NCBI RefSeq assembly: GCF_001436025.1
Contig: NZ_AZEQ01000013.1
Coordinates: forward strand, 1 to 64,000
Length of the DNA stretch: 64,000 bases
Reading direction: 5' to 3'
DNA from: Limosilactobacillus mucosae DSM 13345
Lineage (GTDB): Bacteria; Bacillota; Bacilli; Lactobacillales; Lactobacillaceae
This document shows positions 54,881-63,198 of the stretch, in pieces. Within the stretch, counting starts at the first letter, position 1. Every line of letters begins with the position of its first letter. A program made the position numbers and the translations under genes. The notes beneath the pieces are model-generated. The model did not search any database, was not told the DNA's origin, and saw only the letters and a list, made by a program, of their open reading frames with translations.

Positions 54881-55541
54881 CGTTTTGTTTGAGGGCCACA
54901 ACTTTGTCCGACTGCTAGGCGGGCTGTGGACCACGGTTTGGATCGCAGCATTATCTTTGCTGATTGGGTTGGCGTTGGGCGCGCTGCTGGGGATCTTGCG
55001 GACGTTTAAGAATCGGCTGCTGCGCTTGATTTTACGGCTTTATCTAGAATTTTTCCGGATCGTGCCCACGGTTGTGCTGCTGTTTTTGGCCTATTACATC
55101 CTGCCAAGAATGATGCATGTGGCCAACCTCCCTGGATCTTTGATGGCCGTTGTTGCCTTTGCCTTATGGGTAGCCGCGGAATTCAGCGATATCGTTCGAG
55201 GAGCTTTGATCTCGGTTCCTAAGCATCAGCGGGAATCGGGTATGGCGTTGGGCTTGAACCGCCACCAGCTGTTTAGATATGTTTTGTTGCCCCAAGCATT
55301 TCGCCTGGAGATGCCGGCAACGATCAATCTGGCAACGCGGGTGATTAAAACGACCTCACTTTTGATGATGATCAGCGTGATGGATGTCATCAACATTGGT
55401 CAGCAGATTATCGAGGCCAATAATCATCTTTATCGAACAGGGGTCTTTTGGGTCTATGGTTTGATTTTCGTGTTTTATTTCCTGGTGGATTATCCACTGT
55501 CGCGCTGGGCAAAAAAGATGGATGCCAAGCAAGCAGATTAA
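54861..55541 (+). CDS. Polar amino-acid (cystine-type) ABC transporter permease 2
   Basis: The 226-residue permease is related to the preceding one, with the EAA loop in ESGMALGLNRHQLFRYVLLPQAFR and FFRIVPTVVLLFLAYY near residue 70. Together they form the heterodimeric membrane part of the transporter. AAAGGAAGG precedes the ATG within the upstream gene, so translation is coupled. Confidence 0.88.
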   Translation: MAHSGINVLFEGHNFVRLLGGLWTTVWIAALSLLIGLALGALLGILRTFKNRLLRLILRLYLEFFRIVPTVVLLFLAYYILPRMMHVANLPGSLMAVVAFALWVAAEFSDIVRGALISVPKHQRESGMALGLNRHQLFRYVLLPQAFRLEMPATINLATRVIKTTSLLMMISVMDVINIGQQIIEANNHLYRTGVFWVYGLIFVFYFLVDYPLSRWAKKMDAKQAD

Positions 55542-55553
55542 GGGGGATGTCTT

Positions 55554-56294
55554 TTGACTGAAGAAATTTTAAAAGTAGCACATTTAAACAAGTTTTACGG
55601 TAAACGTCAAGTCTTGTTCGATATTAACTTTGATCTCAAAAAAGGTGAGGTGCTGGCACTGCTGGGGCCTTCTGGATCAGGCAAGAGTACGACGATTCGC
55701 ACGTTGAACGGCTTAGAGGACTTTCAAAGCGGTCAGATCACTTTTGAAGGCCAAAACGTGATTCCAGATGAAAAGCATTGGCAAGAGCTGCGGCAAAAGA
55801 TCGGCATGGTTTTTCAAAGCTATGACCTGTTTCCAAATATGACGGTTTTAGAAAACATCGTCCTGGCACCAACCAAGGTTCAGCACCGGGAACAAAAGGA
55901 GGCAGAAGCTGAAGCCAAAAAACTGCTGGCCATGGTTGGCTTGAGCGATTATGCGCAGTCTTACCCGCGGCAGCTGTCAGGTGGGCAAAAACAGCGGATT
56001 GCCATCGTCAGAGCGCTGGCGATGCATCCGGACTTGATGCTGTTTGATGAGGTCACGGCCTCATTGGATCCTGAGATGGTAAGAGGAGTCTTGGAGATCA
56101 TCAAGAAACTGAGTGACGAAGAAGACATGACGATGCTGATCGTAACCCATGAGATGAATTTTGCCGCCCAGATTGCCGATCGGGTGCTGTTTTTGGAAGA
56201 TGGTCATATTTTAGAGGATACGCCGGGTCAGCAGTTCTTTAAGCAGCCGCAGACCGAGCGTGCACAGAAGTTCTTAGAGAGTATGGATTTTTAA
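55554..56294 (+). CDS. Polar amino-acid (cystine-type) ABC transporter ATP-binding protein
   Basis: The 246-residue ATPase has Walker A GPSGSGKST, the signature LSGGQKQRIAI, Walker B LMLFDEVTASLDP and the H-loop VTHEMNF. It is the GlnQ/HisP type that drives polar amino-acid uptake. The start is TTG at 55554, about 6 bases after AGGGGGATG; it follows the second permease gene by 12 bp. Confidence 0.93.
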   Translation: MTEEILKVAHLNKFYGKRQVLFDINFDLKKGEVLALLGPSGSGKSTTIRTLNGLEDFQSGQITFEGQNVIPDEKHWQELRQKIGMVFQSYDLFPNMTVLENIVLAPTKVQHREQKEAEAEAKKLLAMVGLSDYAQSYPRQLSGGQKQRIAIVRALAMHPDLMLFDEVTASLDPEMVRGVLEIIKKLSDEEDMTMLIVTHEMNFAAQIADRVLFLEDGHILEDTPGQQFFKQPQTERAQKFLESMDF

Positions 56295-56321
56295 GTGTTT
56301 TTGAGAAAAGGGGAATTAATT

Positions 56322-57179
56322 ATGAAAAAGCAGAGTCTAAAAAAACTGATTCAAACGCTGGTATTGGCCCTGGGAGCATTTTTGCTGGCATTTGCACCAT
56401 TGGCAGGTACGTTGACGGCCCATGCCGCTGATAATCAAAGTTCGGTTTCGGCAATCAAGAAGCGTGGCTATATCAAGATTGCCGTCTTTGGCGACCTGCC
56501 GCCATATGGCTGGGTCAACAAGGATGGCAAGCGCGTAGGATATGATCTGTATCTGGCACGGCGGATTGCCAAGGACTTAGGCGTCAAGGCCAAGTTCGTA
56601 CAGGTTAACGCCAACAACCGAGTTGACACGCTGAACTCTAACAAGGCGGATCTGGTTTTGGCCAACTTTACGGTCACGCCGGAACGTAAGCAGACGGTTG
56701 ATTTTGCCAAGCCATACATGAAGGTTTCCGTTGGGGTCGTTTCTAAAAAGAGCGATCCAATTACTAAGGTCAGCCAATTAAAGGGACAAAAGCTGATCGT
56801 CAACAAGGGAACGACGGCGGAACAATACTTTACTCAACACCAGACCGGCGCCAGTCTTTTGAAGTTTGACTCCAAGACGCAGCAGTTCAACGCGCTTAAA
56901 AATGGTCGGGCCAAGGCATTGGCTGACGATAACTCTTACCTGTACGCTTGGGTCAAGAACAATCCTAAGTACACGGTCGGCATCAAGCAGTTGGGTAAGA
57001 GCTCATACATCGCCCCAGCTGTTAAGAAAGGGAACAAGTCACTTTTGAACTGGACCAACAAGGAAATCACCAAGCTTAACGGTGAAAACTTCTTTGAAAA
57101 AGACTACAATCAAGAGTTGAAGCCTTACTTCGGTTCCGAGGTTAAGGCTAGCGACATCATTTTGACTAATCAAAAATAG
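56322..57179 (+). CDS. BspA/MapA-like cystine-binding surface protein
   Basis: The 285-residue family 3 solute-binding protein has a classical Sec signal peptide cleaved at about AHA-A (residue 35) and no lipobox Cys, unusual for a Gram-positive binding protein but known for BspA/CyuC of L. fermentum and MapA/CnBP of L. reuteri, which bind cystine and adhere to mucus or collagen. GYIKIAVFGDLPPYGWVNKDGKRVGYDLYLA starts the ligand domain. It is basic (many Lys), so it may stay on the envelope by charge. ATG at 56322 has AAAGGGG upstream. Last gene of the operon. Confidence 0.85.
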   Translation: MKKQSLKKLIQTLVLALGAFLLAFAPLAGTLTAHAADNQSSVSAIKKRGYIKIAVFGDLPPYGWVNKDGKRVGYDLYLARRIAKDLGVKAKFVQVNANNRVDTLNSNKADLVLANFTVTPERKQTVDFAKPYMKVSVGVVSKKSDPITKVSQLKGQKLIVNKGTTAEQYFTQHQTGASLLKFDSKTQQFNALKNGRAKALADDNSYLYAWVKNNPKYTVGIKQLGKSSYIAPAVKKGNKSLLNWTNKEITKLNGENFFEKDYNQELKPYFGSEVKASDIILTNQK

Positions 57180-57211
57180 TCATTGATGAATGCTCTAAAA
57201 TATGAACTGTA

Positions 57212-57245
57212 AAAACGTCGTCGGTTAATTGCCGCGGCGTTTTTT
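57212..57245 (+). terminator. Terminator of the cystine transporter operon
   Basis: AAAACGTCG pairs with CGGCGTTTT around cgg/ccg and a short loop, followed by T residues. Confidence 0.8.
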
Positions 57246-57270
57246 AATTGATTGATGGATGAATGTGATT

Positions 57271-57286
57271 TACTAAATTTTTAGTA
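57271..57286. promoter_or_regulatory. Palindrome TACTAAA-tt-TTTAGTA upstream of the T-box promoter
   Basis: A perfect 7-bp inverted repeat lies 17 bp before the -35 box of the trans-sulfuration operon. It may be an operator for an activator or repressor (CymR-, CmbR- or MetR-like), but no specific regulator can be named. Confidence 0.35.
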
Positions 57287-57303
57287 CAGAGTAAAAAATT
57301 TAG

Positions 57304-57332
57304 TTGACATGAGAAAACTACGTGACTATAAT
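57304..57332 (+). promoter_or_regulatory. Consensus promoter of the trans-sulfuration operon
   Basis: TTGACA (57304-57309) and TATAAT (57327-57332) are separated by exactly 17 bp, as in the promoter at 53904. Confidence 0.8.
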
Positions 57333-57337
57333 GAGTA

Positions 57338-57635
57338 AAAATTAAGAAAAACATTAAATAATAATTACAAAAGCGTTGAAGAGAAGAGTAGGCTGCTTTA
57401 TTAGTGTTTCAGCGACTGCCGTTAGTGAAAGGGCAGCACGAACCAGCAGCTGAAGATAAGCTTGGAGCAAGGCGTTTGGTCAAATTGGCTGAATTCCCGG
57501 CAGGATCCGTTACCATCCCAGACATCAATTGGTGTTGTTGAGGCCGCTGTGGGCAATCCAGCGGTAAAATCGGGTGGTACCACGTCGGATCAGCTGCGTC
57601 GTCCTGAATCTATCAATTAGGTTCAGGGCTTTTTT
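57338..57635 (+). ncRNA. T-box leader of the trans-sulfuration genes
   Basis: The T-box core CGGGTGGTACCACG (57571-57584) varies from the usual GGTGGNACCGCG by A for G. A terminator stem cctgaa/ttcagg with a T-run ends at 57635. Stem I has TTAGTG opposite GAA-GAT-A (near 57452-57458). The UGGU that pairs with the tRNA end calls for discriminator A73, as in tRNA-Met, but no ATG exists in the leader stem region; see findings. Confidence 0.8.
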
Positions 57636-57659
57636 ATTGCCTTGAGAAAGGGGAAAGAC

Positions 57660-58805
57660 ATGACAGAATTTAATACCAGACTGGTACACGGACCAGCCCA
57701 AAATGACAATCAGACGGGAGCCGTCAACGTACCGATCTATACTTCAACGACCTACCGCTATCCTAAAATTGGGGCACCGGTACAGTATGACTACGGACGT
57801 TCGGGCAATCCAACGCGCCAGTACCTGGAAGATCAATTAGCGGCTCTGGAACATGGCACGCGGGGATTTGCGCTTTCTTCTGGGATGGCGGCGATTCATA
57901 CGGCATTGGCGATTTTTAAAGCCGGTGACCACATTATCGTTGGCGATCAGATCTATGGCGGCACGTTTCGGCTGCTCAATCAGTTCTTTAAACGCTGGGG
58001 ACTGAGTGCAACACCGGTTGACACCAGAGATCCGGCGGCCATTGAACGCGCGATCCAGCCCAATACCAAGGCCGTTTATTTTGAGCCGGTTACCAATCCG
58101 CTGCTGCAGGTGACTTCAATTGCCGCTGTAGCTAAGGTTGCTAAAAAACACGACTTGCTGACAATCGTCGATAACACTTTCTTAAGTCCCTATCTTTGTC
58201 AGCCATTGCCTTTAGGTGCCGATATCGTAATTCACAGTGCAACTAAATACCTGGCTGGGCATTCTGATGTCAGTGCGGGCGCGGTGATTACCAATGATGA
58301 AAAATTAGGCGACCGGCTCTACTTTGTGCAAAACGCGCTGGGGGCCGTGCTTTCACCAGAAGATAGCAATCTGGTTCGGCGCGGGCTGCAGACTTTAAGC
58401 GTCAGAATGGATCGCCAGCAGGCCAATGTCAAGGCAATCATTGCTCATCTGCAGCCGCTGCCAGCCGTCAAAAAAATCTATTATCCCGGTCTGTTCGGCC
58501 AGCCAGGCTATGAAACGCTCAGCAGCCAGGCCAAGGGTGCGGGCGGCGTGCTTTCGATCGAGCTGGCTGACAATGTAGACGCAGTTAGGTTCGTTGATTC
58601 GCTGCAGCTGTTTCAACTGGCAGTCAGCCTAGGCTCAGTGGAAAGTCTGGTTGAGCTGCCAAGCAAGATGAGCCACGCAGAGCTTTCGCCAGCTGAGCAG
58701 CTTAAAGCCGGAATTACGCCGGGGCTGATCAGATTAGCGGTTGGCATCGAGGATCAGCGCGACTTGATCGCGGACCTTGATCAGGCATTAGCCAAGGCAG
58801 TTTGA
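57660..58805 (+). CDS. Cys/Met metabolism PLP enzyme, cystathionine lyase-like
   Basis: The 381-residue enzyme of the Cys/Met-metabolism PLP family (PF01053) has YDYGRSGNPTR (PLP phosphate contact by Tyr-Arg), SSGMAAI, VDNTFLSPYLCQPL and the Schiff-base Lys in HSATKYLAGHSDV (near residue 200). It resembles cystathionine beta/gamma-lyases of the trans-sulfuration pathway. ATG at 57660 has AAAGGGG upstream; a start 6 codons earlier is possible. It is the first gene after the T-box and is followed by a paralogue 108 bp downstream. Confidence 0.85.
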   Translation: MTEFNTRLVHGPAQNDNQTGAVNVPIYTSTTYRYPKIGAPVQYDYGRSGNPTRQYLEDQLAALEHGTRGFALSSGMAAIHTALAIFKAGDHIIVGDQIYGGTFRLLNQFFKRWGLSATPVDTRDPAAIERAIQPNTKAVYFEPVTNPLLQVTSIAAVAKVAKKHDLLTIVDNTFLSPYLCQPLPLGADIVIHSATKYLAGHSDVSAGAVITNDEKLGDRLYFVQNALGAVLSPEDSNLVRRGLQTLSVRMDRQQANVKAIIAHLQPLPAVKKIYYPGLFGQPGYETLSSQAKGAGGVLSIELADNVDAVRFVDSLQLFQLAVSLGSVESLVELPSKMSHAELSPAEQLKAGITPGLIRLAVGIEDQRDLIADLDQALAKAV

Positions 58806-58913
58806 TTCTCAGCAGGTCTTTATAGCGCTGGCATGCAGCATTAGAACGCATGGATCAAAACAGTCGATCACCAGTTGAATGAATCAGAAAATACCAGAAA
58901 GAGGGAATTATTT

Positions 58914-60059
58914 ATGTGTGAATGTCAAAATAAGGAAACTGAACTGTCACTGGCAACCATCGCGGCTCAGGCCGGTAATCATGAAGATGAGCGTGGTGCG
59001 GTGGCCCTGCCGATCTATCTGTCGTCTAATTATCGTCACCCAACCTTAAAAGAGGCCATCAATTTTGATGCGACCAAAGACTATACCTACTCGCGCCTTT
59101 CAACGCCCAATCGCCGTGCCGTTGAAAAGACGCTGGCCAAATTGGAGGGCGGGACGGCAGCTTTTGCAGTCAGCTCTGGGATGGCGGCCGTTCAGCTCGC
59201 ATTAAGCATCCTTGAAACCGGCGATCGTTTGATTTCACTGGATGATCTGTATGGCGGCGACTTTCGCTACTTTGATTATCTGAATCGGCATGCCGGGATT
59301 GAGTTTGATCAATGGGATGGCCGGTCGATTGCTGAACTGGTTGCCAAGCTGACGCCAAAAACCAGAATCGTCTGGCTGGAGACGCCTTCTAATCCAACCA
59401 TGAAAGAAATTGACATTCAAGCAGTCGCAGCGGCCGTTCATGAATATGATCCGCAAATCAAAGTGATCGTTGACAATACCTTTTACACGCCAATCTATCA
59501 GCGGCCACTGCTAAAAGGAGCTGACGTGGTTATTCACAGCGCGACTAAGTATCTGTCCGGGCATAACGATTTGCTGGGCGGGGCCGTGGTCGTTAAGGAT
59601 GAAAAACTGACTCAGGCATACTACGACTACTACATTACGACTGGCGATACCTTGGATTCATTTGACTCTTGGCTGCTTTTGCGAAGTCTTAAGACGCTTA
59701 AGGTGCGCATGGCTCAGCACACTAAAAATGCCCAGGCCGTCGTTGAGTATCTTAAGCAGGCGCCGGAAGTCGAAAAAGTGCTTTATCCAGGTAAAGGCGG
59801 TATGATCAGCTTTTATCTAAAAGAGGCTGATCAGGTTGAAAGACTGCTTGATCACGTTAAGGTAATCACCTTTGCCGAGAGTCTGGGCGGGATCGAAAGT
59901 CTGATTACGATTCCCTACTATCAGACGCACGCGGACGTTTCAGTCGAGCAGCGGCAGCGATTGGGGATTACGCCTAAGTTGTTGCGGCTGTCGGTTGGTC
60001 TTGAAGATGCGGCTGATCTGATTGCCGATATCAAACAGGCTTTAGCAGCGACCCGTTAA
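58914..60059 (+). CDS. Cys/Met metabolism PLP enzyme, cystathionine synthase/lyase-like
   Basis: This second 381-residue PF01053 enzyme has YTYSRLSTPNRRAVE, SSGMAAVQL, VDNTFYTPIYQRPL and the PLP Lys in HSATKYLSGHNDLLGG. It starts MCECQNKE, an unusual N-terminus with two Cys residues. The pair probably converts between homocysteine and cysteine via cystathionine, but which does which cannot be read from sequence. ATG at 58914 has AGAGGG upstream. It shares the transcript of the gene before it. Confidence 0.82.
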   Translation: MCECQNKETELSLATIAAQAGNHEDERGAVALPIYLSSNYRHPTLKEAINFDATKDYTYSRLSTPNRRAVEKTLAKLEGGTAAFAVSSGMAAVQLALSILETGDRLISLDDLYGGDFRYFDYLNRHAGIEFDQWDGRSIAELVAKLTPKTRIVWLETPSNPTMKEIDIQAVAAAVHEYDPQIKVIVDNTFYTPIYQRPLLKGADVVIHSATKYLSGHNDLLGGAVVVKDEKLTQAYYDYYITTGDTLDSFDSWLLLRSLKTLKVRMAQHTKNAQAVVEYLKQAPEVEKVLYPGKGGMISFYLKEADQVERLLDHVKVITFAESLGGIESLITIPYYQTHADVSVEQRQRLGITPKLLRLSVGLEDAADLIADIKQALAATR

Positions 60060-60086
60060 GGTTTTCTTAACAAATTGTGAATTGAT

Positions 60087-60115
60087 TTGCGCTGACTGCC
60101 AATTCAAGCTAGAAT
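60087..60115 (+). promoter_or_regulatory. Promoter of the flippase gene
   Basis: TTGCGC (60087-60092) and TAGAAT (60110-60115) are 17 bp apart and lie about 60 bp before the start codon. Confidence 0.45.
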
Positions 60116-60171
60116 AGTTAGGATTATTTTTTGAAATTTTAACAATTAAAAAGGTAGGAAAGCAGCAAATT

Positions 60172-61812
60172 ATGGATGCACAACAAAAAACGGCCCCGAG
60201 CAAGCAGGCTGCAGCCAAGGCAAAAATGCTCAGTGGGTCGGCCTGGATGACGGCAGGGAGTGTATTGTCGCGAGTTCTGGGTGCACTTTATATCATTCCT
60301 TGGGTAACTTGGATGGGGGCCTACAGTGATCAGGCCAACGCGCTTTATGCCAAGGGATACAACATCTACAACCTGTTTTTGGTGATCGCTACGGCGGGGA
60401 TCCCATCCGCAATGTCGAAGCTGGTCGCCCATTATAATGGGATCAATCAGACCAACATCAGCAAAAAGCTATATCATACCGGGATGTACGTTTCAATGGC
60501 AACTGGAGTGATCGCGGCCTTGATCATGATGTTTGGCGCTTCACTGCTGGATGGCGGGGACCCCAATGAGATTCCAGTTATCCGTTCTTTGGCCTGGGCC
60601 GTACTCTTGATTCCCAGCATCAGCATCTCGCGGGGGTATCTGCAGGGGTACAGCTGGATGGCGCCATCTGCCATCTCGCAGCTGATTGAACAGCTCTTAA
60701 GAATCATCTACATGCTGGGGGCCACTTATCTGGTCATGAAGATCCAAAAAGGGAGTTGGGTCTTGGCGGTTACCCAGTCTACGTTTGCTGCCTTTATCGG
60801 GGCCTTGGGAGCAGCCGCGGTCTTGATCATGGCGCGGATTCACTACCGGCGGCCAATGGAGGCGATGCTGGAAAACAGTCTGGCGACACCAGAAATCTCG
60901 ACGATACAGTTGATTGTCAAGATCGTTTATCAAGCCATCCCGTTTATCGTGATTGAATCAGGGATCACGATCTTCCAACTGATTGACCAATATACCTTCT
61001 TTAAGATGATGCCATTGGTTGGCCACTTTACCTACTATCAAATGAATACGGTCTATGCCATGTTCAGCTTTAATGCCAACAAGCTTTACATGATCATCAT
61101 TGCGGTGGCTACGGCCATGGCAACAACGGTGATTCCGCTGCTGGCTCATGCACGCGCTAAAAATGATCAGGAAGGCATGCGTACGCAGATTGAAAACGCA
61201 CTGGAGCTGTTCTACTTTATCATGGTGCCGGCCTCCTTGGGACTGGTTGCCATAGCACCGCAAGTCTACACGGTTTTTTATCGTTATAATCAAGCTGGGA
61301 TCGTAATTTTGGAATTTGCGGCGTTTGCTTCGATTGCCATGGGACTTTACAGTGTGGCGGCCGCGATGATGCAGGGGATTTCAGAAAACCGCAAGATGAT
61401 GAAAATTTTGGGAGTCGGCATGATCATCAAGCTGATTTTGCAGTTCCCATGCATCTGGCTTTTAAAAGGCATGGGCCCGCTATTGGCAACGGCCCTGGCT
61501 ATGGTGGTGATGAACTACTTGATTTTGCATTCGTTTAATATGGAATTTGGTCTGCACTTTGAAGAAATGGCTAAGCCAACCAATCAGATTCTGGCCTTTT
61601 CTCTGGTCATGTTTGTGGTTACCAAGCTGGTGATGTTCGGCCTGGGCTATCTAGTTAATCCGCATGGCCGCTATGCCGCATTCTTCCTTTTGATCCTTGG
61701 CGTGGCCATTGGTGGTGTTATTTATGCTTATCTGGCACTGAAGTCACGACTGGCTGATCATTTGCTGGGCGCGCGGGCTGATCTTTTGCGCGAACGGCTG
61801 CATATGAATTAA
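60172..61812 (+). CDS. Oligosaccharide/lipid flippase, MurJ/SpoVB-like (PST family)
   Basis: The 546-residue protein has 14 membrane helices and the MOP-superfamily layout; a soluble, basic N-terminus precedes helix 1 and the LSGSAWMTAGSVLSRVLGALYIIPW start is typical of the Gram-positive SpoVB/YtgP group. YtgP of Bacillus acts as lipid II flippase MurJ, so cell-wall precursor export is likely, with polysaccharide-unit export as an alternative. AGGAAAG precedes the ATG. It has its own promoter and terminator. Confidence 0.85.
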   Translation: MDAQQKTAPSKQAAAKAKMLSGSAWMTAGSVLSRVLGALYIIPWVTWMGAYSDQANALYAKGYNIYNLFLVIATAGIPSAMSKLVAHYNGINQTNISKKLYHTGMYVSMATGVIAALIMMFGASLLDGGDPNEIPVIRSLAWAVLLIPSISISRGYLQGYSWMAPSAISQLIEQLLRIIYMLGATYLVMKIQKGSWVLAVTQSTFAAFIGALGAAAVLIMARIHYRRPMEAMLENSLATPEISTIQLIVKIVYQAIPFIVIESGITIFQLIDQYTFFKMMPLVGHFTYYQMNTVYAMFSFNANKLYMIIIAVATAMATTVIPLLAHARAKNDQEGMRTQIENALELFYFIMVPASLGLVAIAPQVYTVFYRYNQAGIVILEFAAFASIAMGLYSVAAAMMQGISENRKMMKILGVGMIIKLILQFPCIWLLKGMGPLLATALAMVVMNYLILHSFNMEFGLHFEEMAKPTNQILAFSLVMFVVTKLVMFGLGYLVNPHGRYAAFFLLILGVAIGGVIYAYLALKSRLADHLLGARADLLRERLHMN

Positions 61813-61820
61813 ATCAATCT

Positions 61821-61850
61821 GCTCGTCTCAGTTTTGGGACGGGCTTTTTT
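61821..61850 (+). terminator. Terminator of the flippase gene
   Basis: The stem gctcgtctc/gggacgggc (two G-U pairs) with a TTTTTT run follows the stop codon. Confidence 0.85.
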
Positions 61851-61950
61851 ACTGCCAAGATTGTTGGTCAAAAAAGGTCAAAATATTTAACAAGATGATT
61901 GAGACGTGCTAAAACGTAGTCGTAAACAAGAAAGGAAGGCTGATTTTATT

Positions 61951-62157
61951 ATGGAAATCAAAGAAACTACGATTAACCAGATGAAGAAGTCTCATTTCGA
62001 CGTTACGGACACTGACAACCATGAAGTCGATCTAACCAAACTGGCTGAACAGCCGCAAGACGCCAAGCTGGAACTGCGCGCCAAGGGTCAGATCGTTCAG
62101 GATAATCTGACGCCCAAGCAGATTAGTATAGCGGTCAATGACTTATTTGCCGCTTAA
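61951..62157 (+). CDS. Small acidic protein of unknown function (68 aa)
   Basis: I do not recognise this 68-residue protein. It is acidic and rich in Asp, Glu and Lys with a predicted helical C-terminus and no membrane segment or Cys. ATG at 61951 has GAAAGGAAG about 9 bases upstream, and a bidirectional terminator follows at once, both consistent with a real gene. Confidence 0.6.
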   Translation: MEIKETTINQMKKSHFDVTDTDNHEVDLTKLAEQPQDAKLELRAKGQIVQDNLTPKQISIAVNDLFAA

Positions 62158-62178
62158 GCAATCAAATTCGACCATCAA

Positions 62179-62211
62179 AAAACCATGACGCTCAGGAGAC
62201 GTCATGGTTTT
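62179..62211. terminator. Bidirectional terminator between convergent genes
   Basis: A perfect 12-bp stem aaaaccatgacg/cgtcatggtttt with a 9-nt loop lies between the small gene and the convergent dehydratase gene. Confidence 0.9.
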
Positions 62212-62216
62212 ATTGT

Positions 62217-63083
62217 TTAGTCCATAAATCCAATATGCGTTTTGGAATCCTGCGCGGCAACCTTTTTCATAAAGGCAGGCAGGGCATGACTGATTTGGTG
62301 AGGCAAAACGATGTATTGATTTTCCGCGATCTGATCAGCCACGGCACTATGCGCGTAAACGGCGGCCAATACCGCGTCCAAACCGGCATCCTTGAATTCA
62401 GCCGTAAACGAGCCGACCATTCCGGCCAGCGTATCGCCCATCCCACCGACAGCCTGCGCGGCAGAACCGATTGGCAGCTTAAAGACCTGGTCATCATGAT
62501 AGATTTCGGTATGGTGCTTTTTCAAGACAACGGTCGCATTCAGCTTTTGAACGGCTTTTTGATTGTTTTCAACGGACTGATCGGCAATCTTGATTCCTGA
62601 AAGCCGCTGCCATTCCATTTGATGTGGCGTGTAGATGACACTGATCTGGCAGGCTGGCTGTTTCAGATTTTCCCGGGCCATCAAGGTGATTGCTGAGCCG
62701 TCAATTACCAAGGTCTGACCATCGTGCACGTATTCAAAAACGTTTTTAAGAATGTGCAGGCTTTGCGCGTTATCGCCTAGACCAGGGCCAACGACCACCG
62801 TATCGGCCGCTACGATCAGGTCGCCAACCAGCTGATCGTCATTAAAATCGGCAAACATGGCTTCTGGCAGCTGAGCATGCAGAGCTGCCGAGTTGGCTGG
62901 GTCGGTCGCAGCCGTAACCAAACCAGTCCCGCCATAGACTGCTGCGGTTGCGGCCATGATGATGGCACCACCGAAATTCTCGTTGCCGCCGACCAGCACG
63001 ATCTTGCCAAAAGTTCCTTTAAAGCTTTCCTGTGGGCGGGCTTTAATGACTTTTTGCAGAATTGACTCATCCAAGTTTTGCAT
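62217..63083 (-). CDS. nnrD: ADP-dependent (S)-NAD(P)H-hydrate dehydratase
   Basis: NnrD repairs hydrated NADH and NADPH using ADP or ATP. The 288-residue ribokinase-fold protein has the family markers GKIVLVGGNENFGGA at the N-terminus, DTVVVGPGLGDNA, the VIYTPHQMEW segment and AQAVGGMGDTLAGMVG near residue 215 with the catalytic Asp. The epimerase half (NnrE/YjeF N) is not attached, as in many Firmicutes. Start ATG at 63083 has AAAGGGAG upstream. Confidence 0.92.
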   Translation of the reverse strand: MQNLDESILQKVIKARPQESFKGTFGKIVLVGGNENFGGAIIMAATAAVYGGTGLVTAATDPANSAALHAQLPEAMFADFNDDQLVGDLIVAADTVVVGPGLGDNAQSLHILKNVFEYVHDGQTLVIDGSAITLMARENLKQPACQISVIYTPHQMEWQRLSGIKIADQSVENNQKAVQKLNATVVLKKHHTEIYHDDQVFKLPIGSAAQAVGGMGDTLAGMVGSFTAEFKDAGLDAVLAAVYAHSAVADQIAENQYIVLPHQISHALPAFMKKVAAQDSKTHIGFMD

Positions 63084-63198
63084 ATTTGATACTCCCTTTA
63101 TTTAATCCAATAAAATCCACTGACGATTGATCCGTAAATCAACCCAAATAATGTTATCATTAAATCTAGGAATTTGACTAACATTGGAGGTTTTTTTT

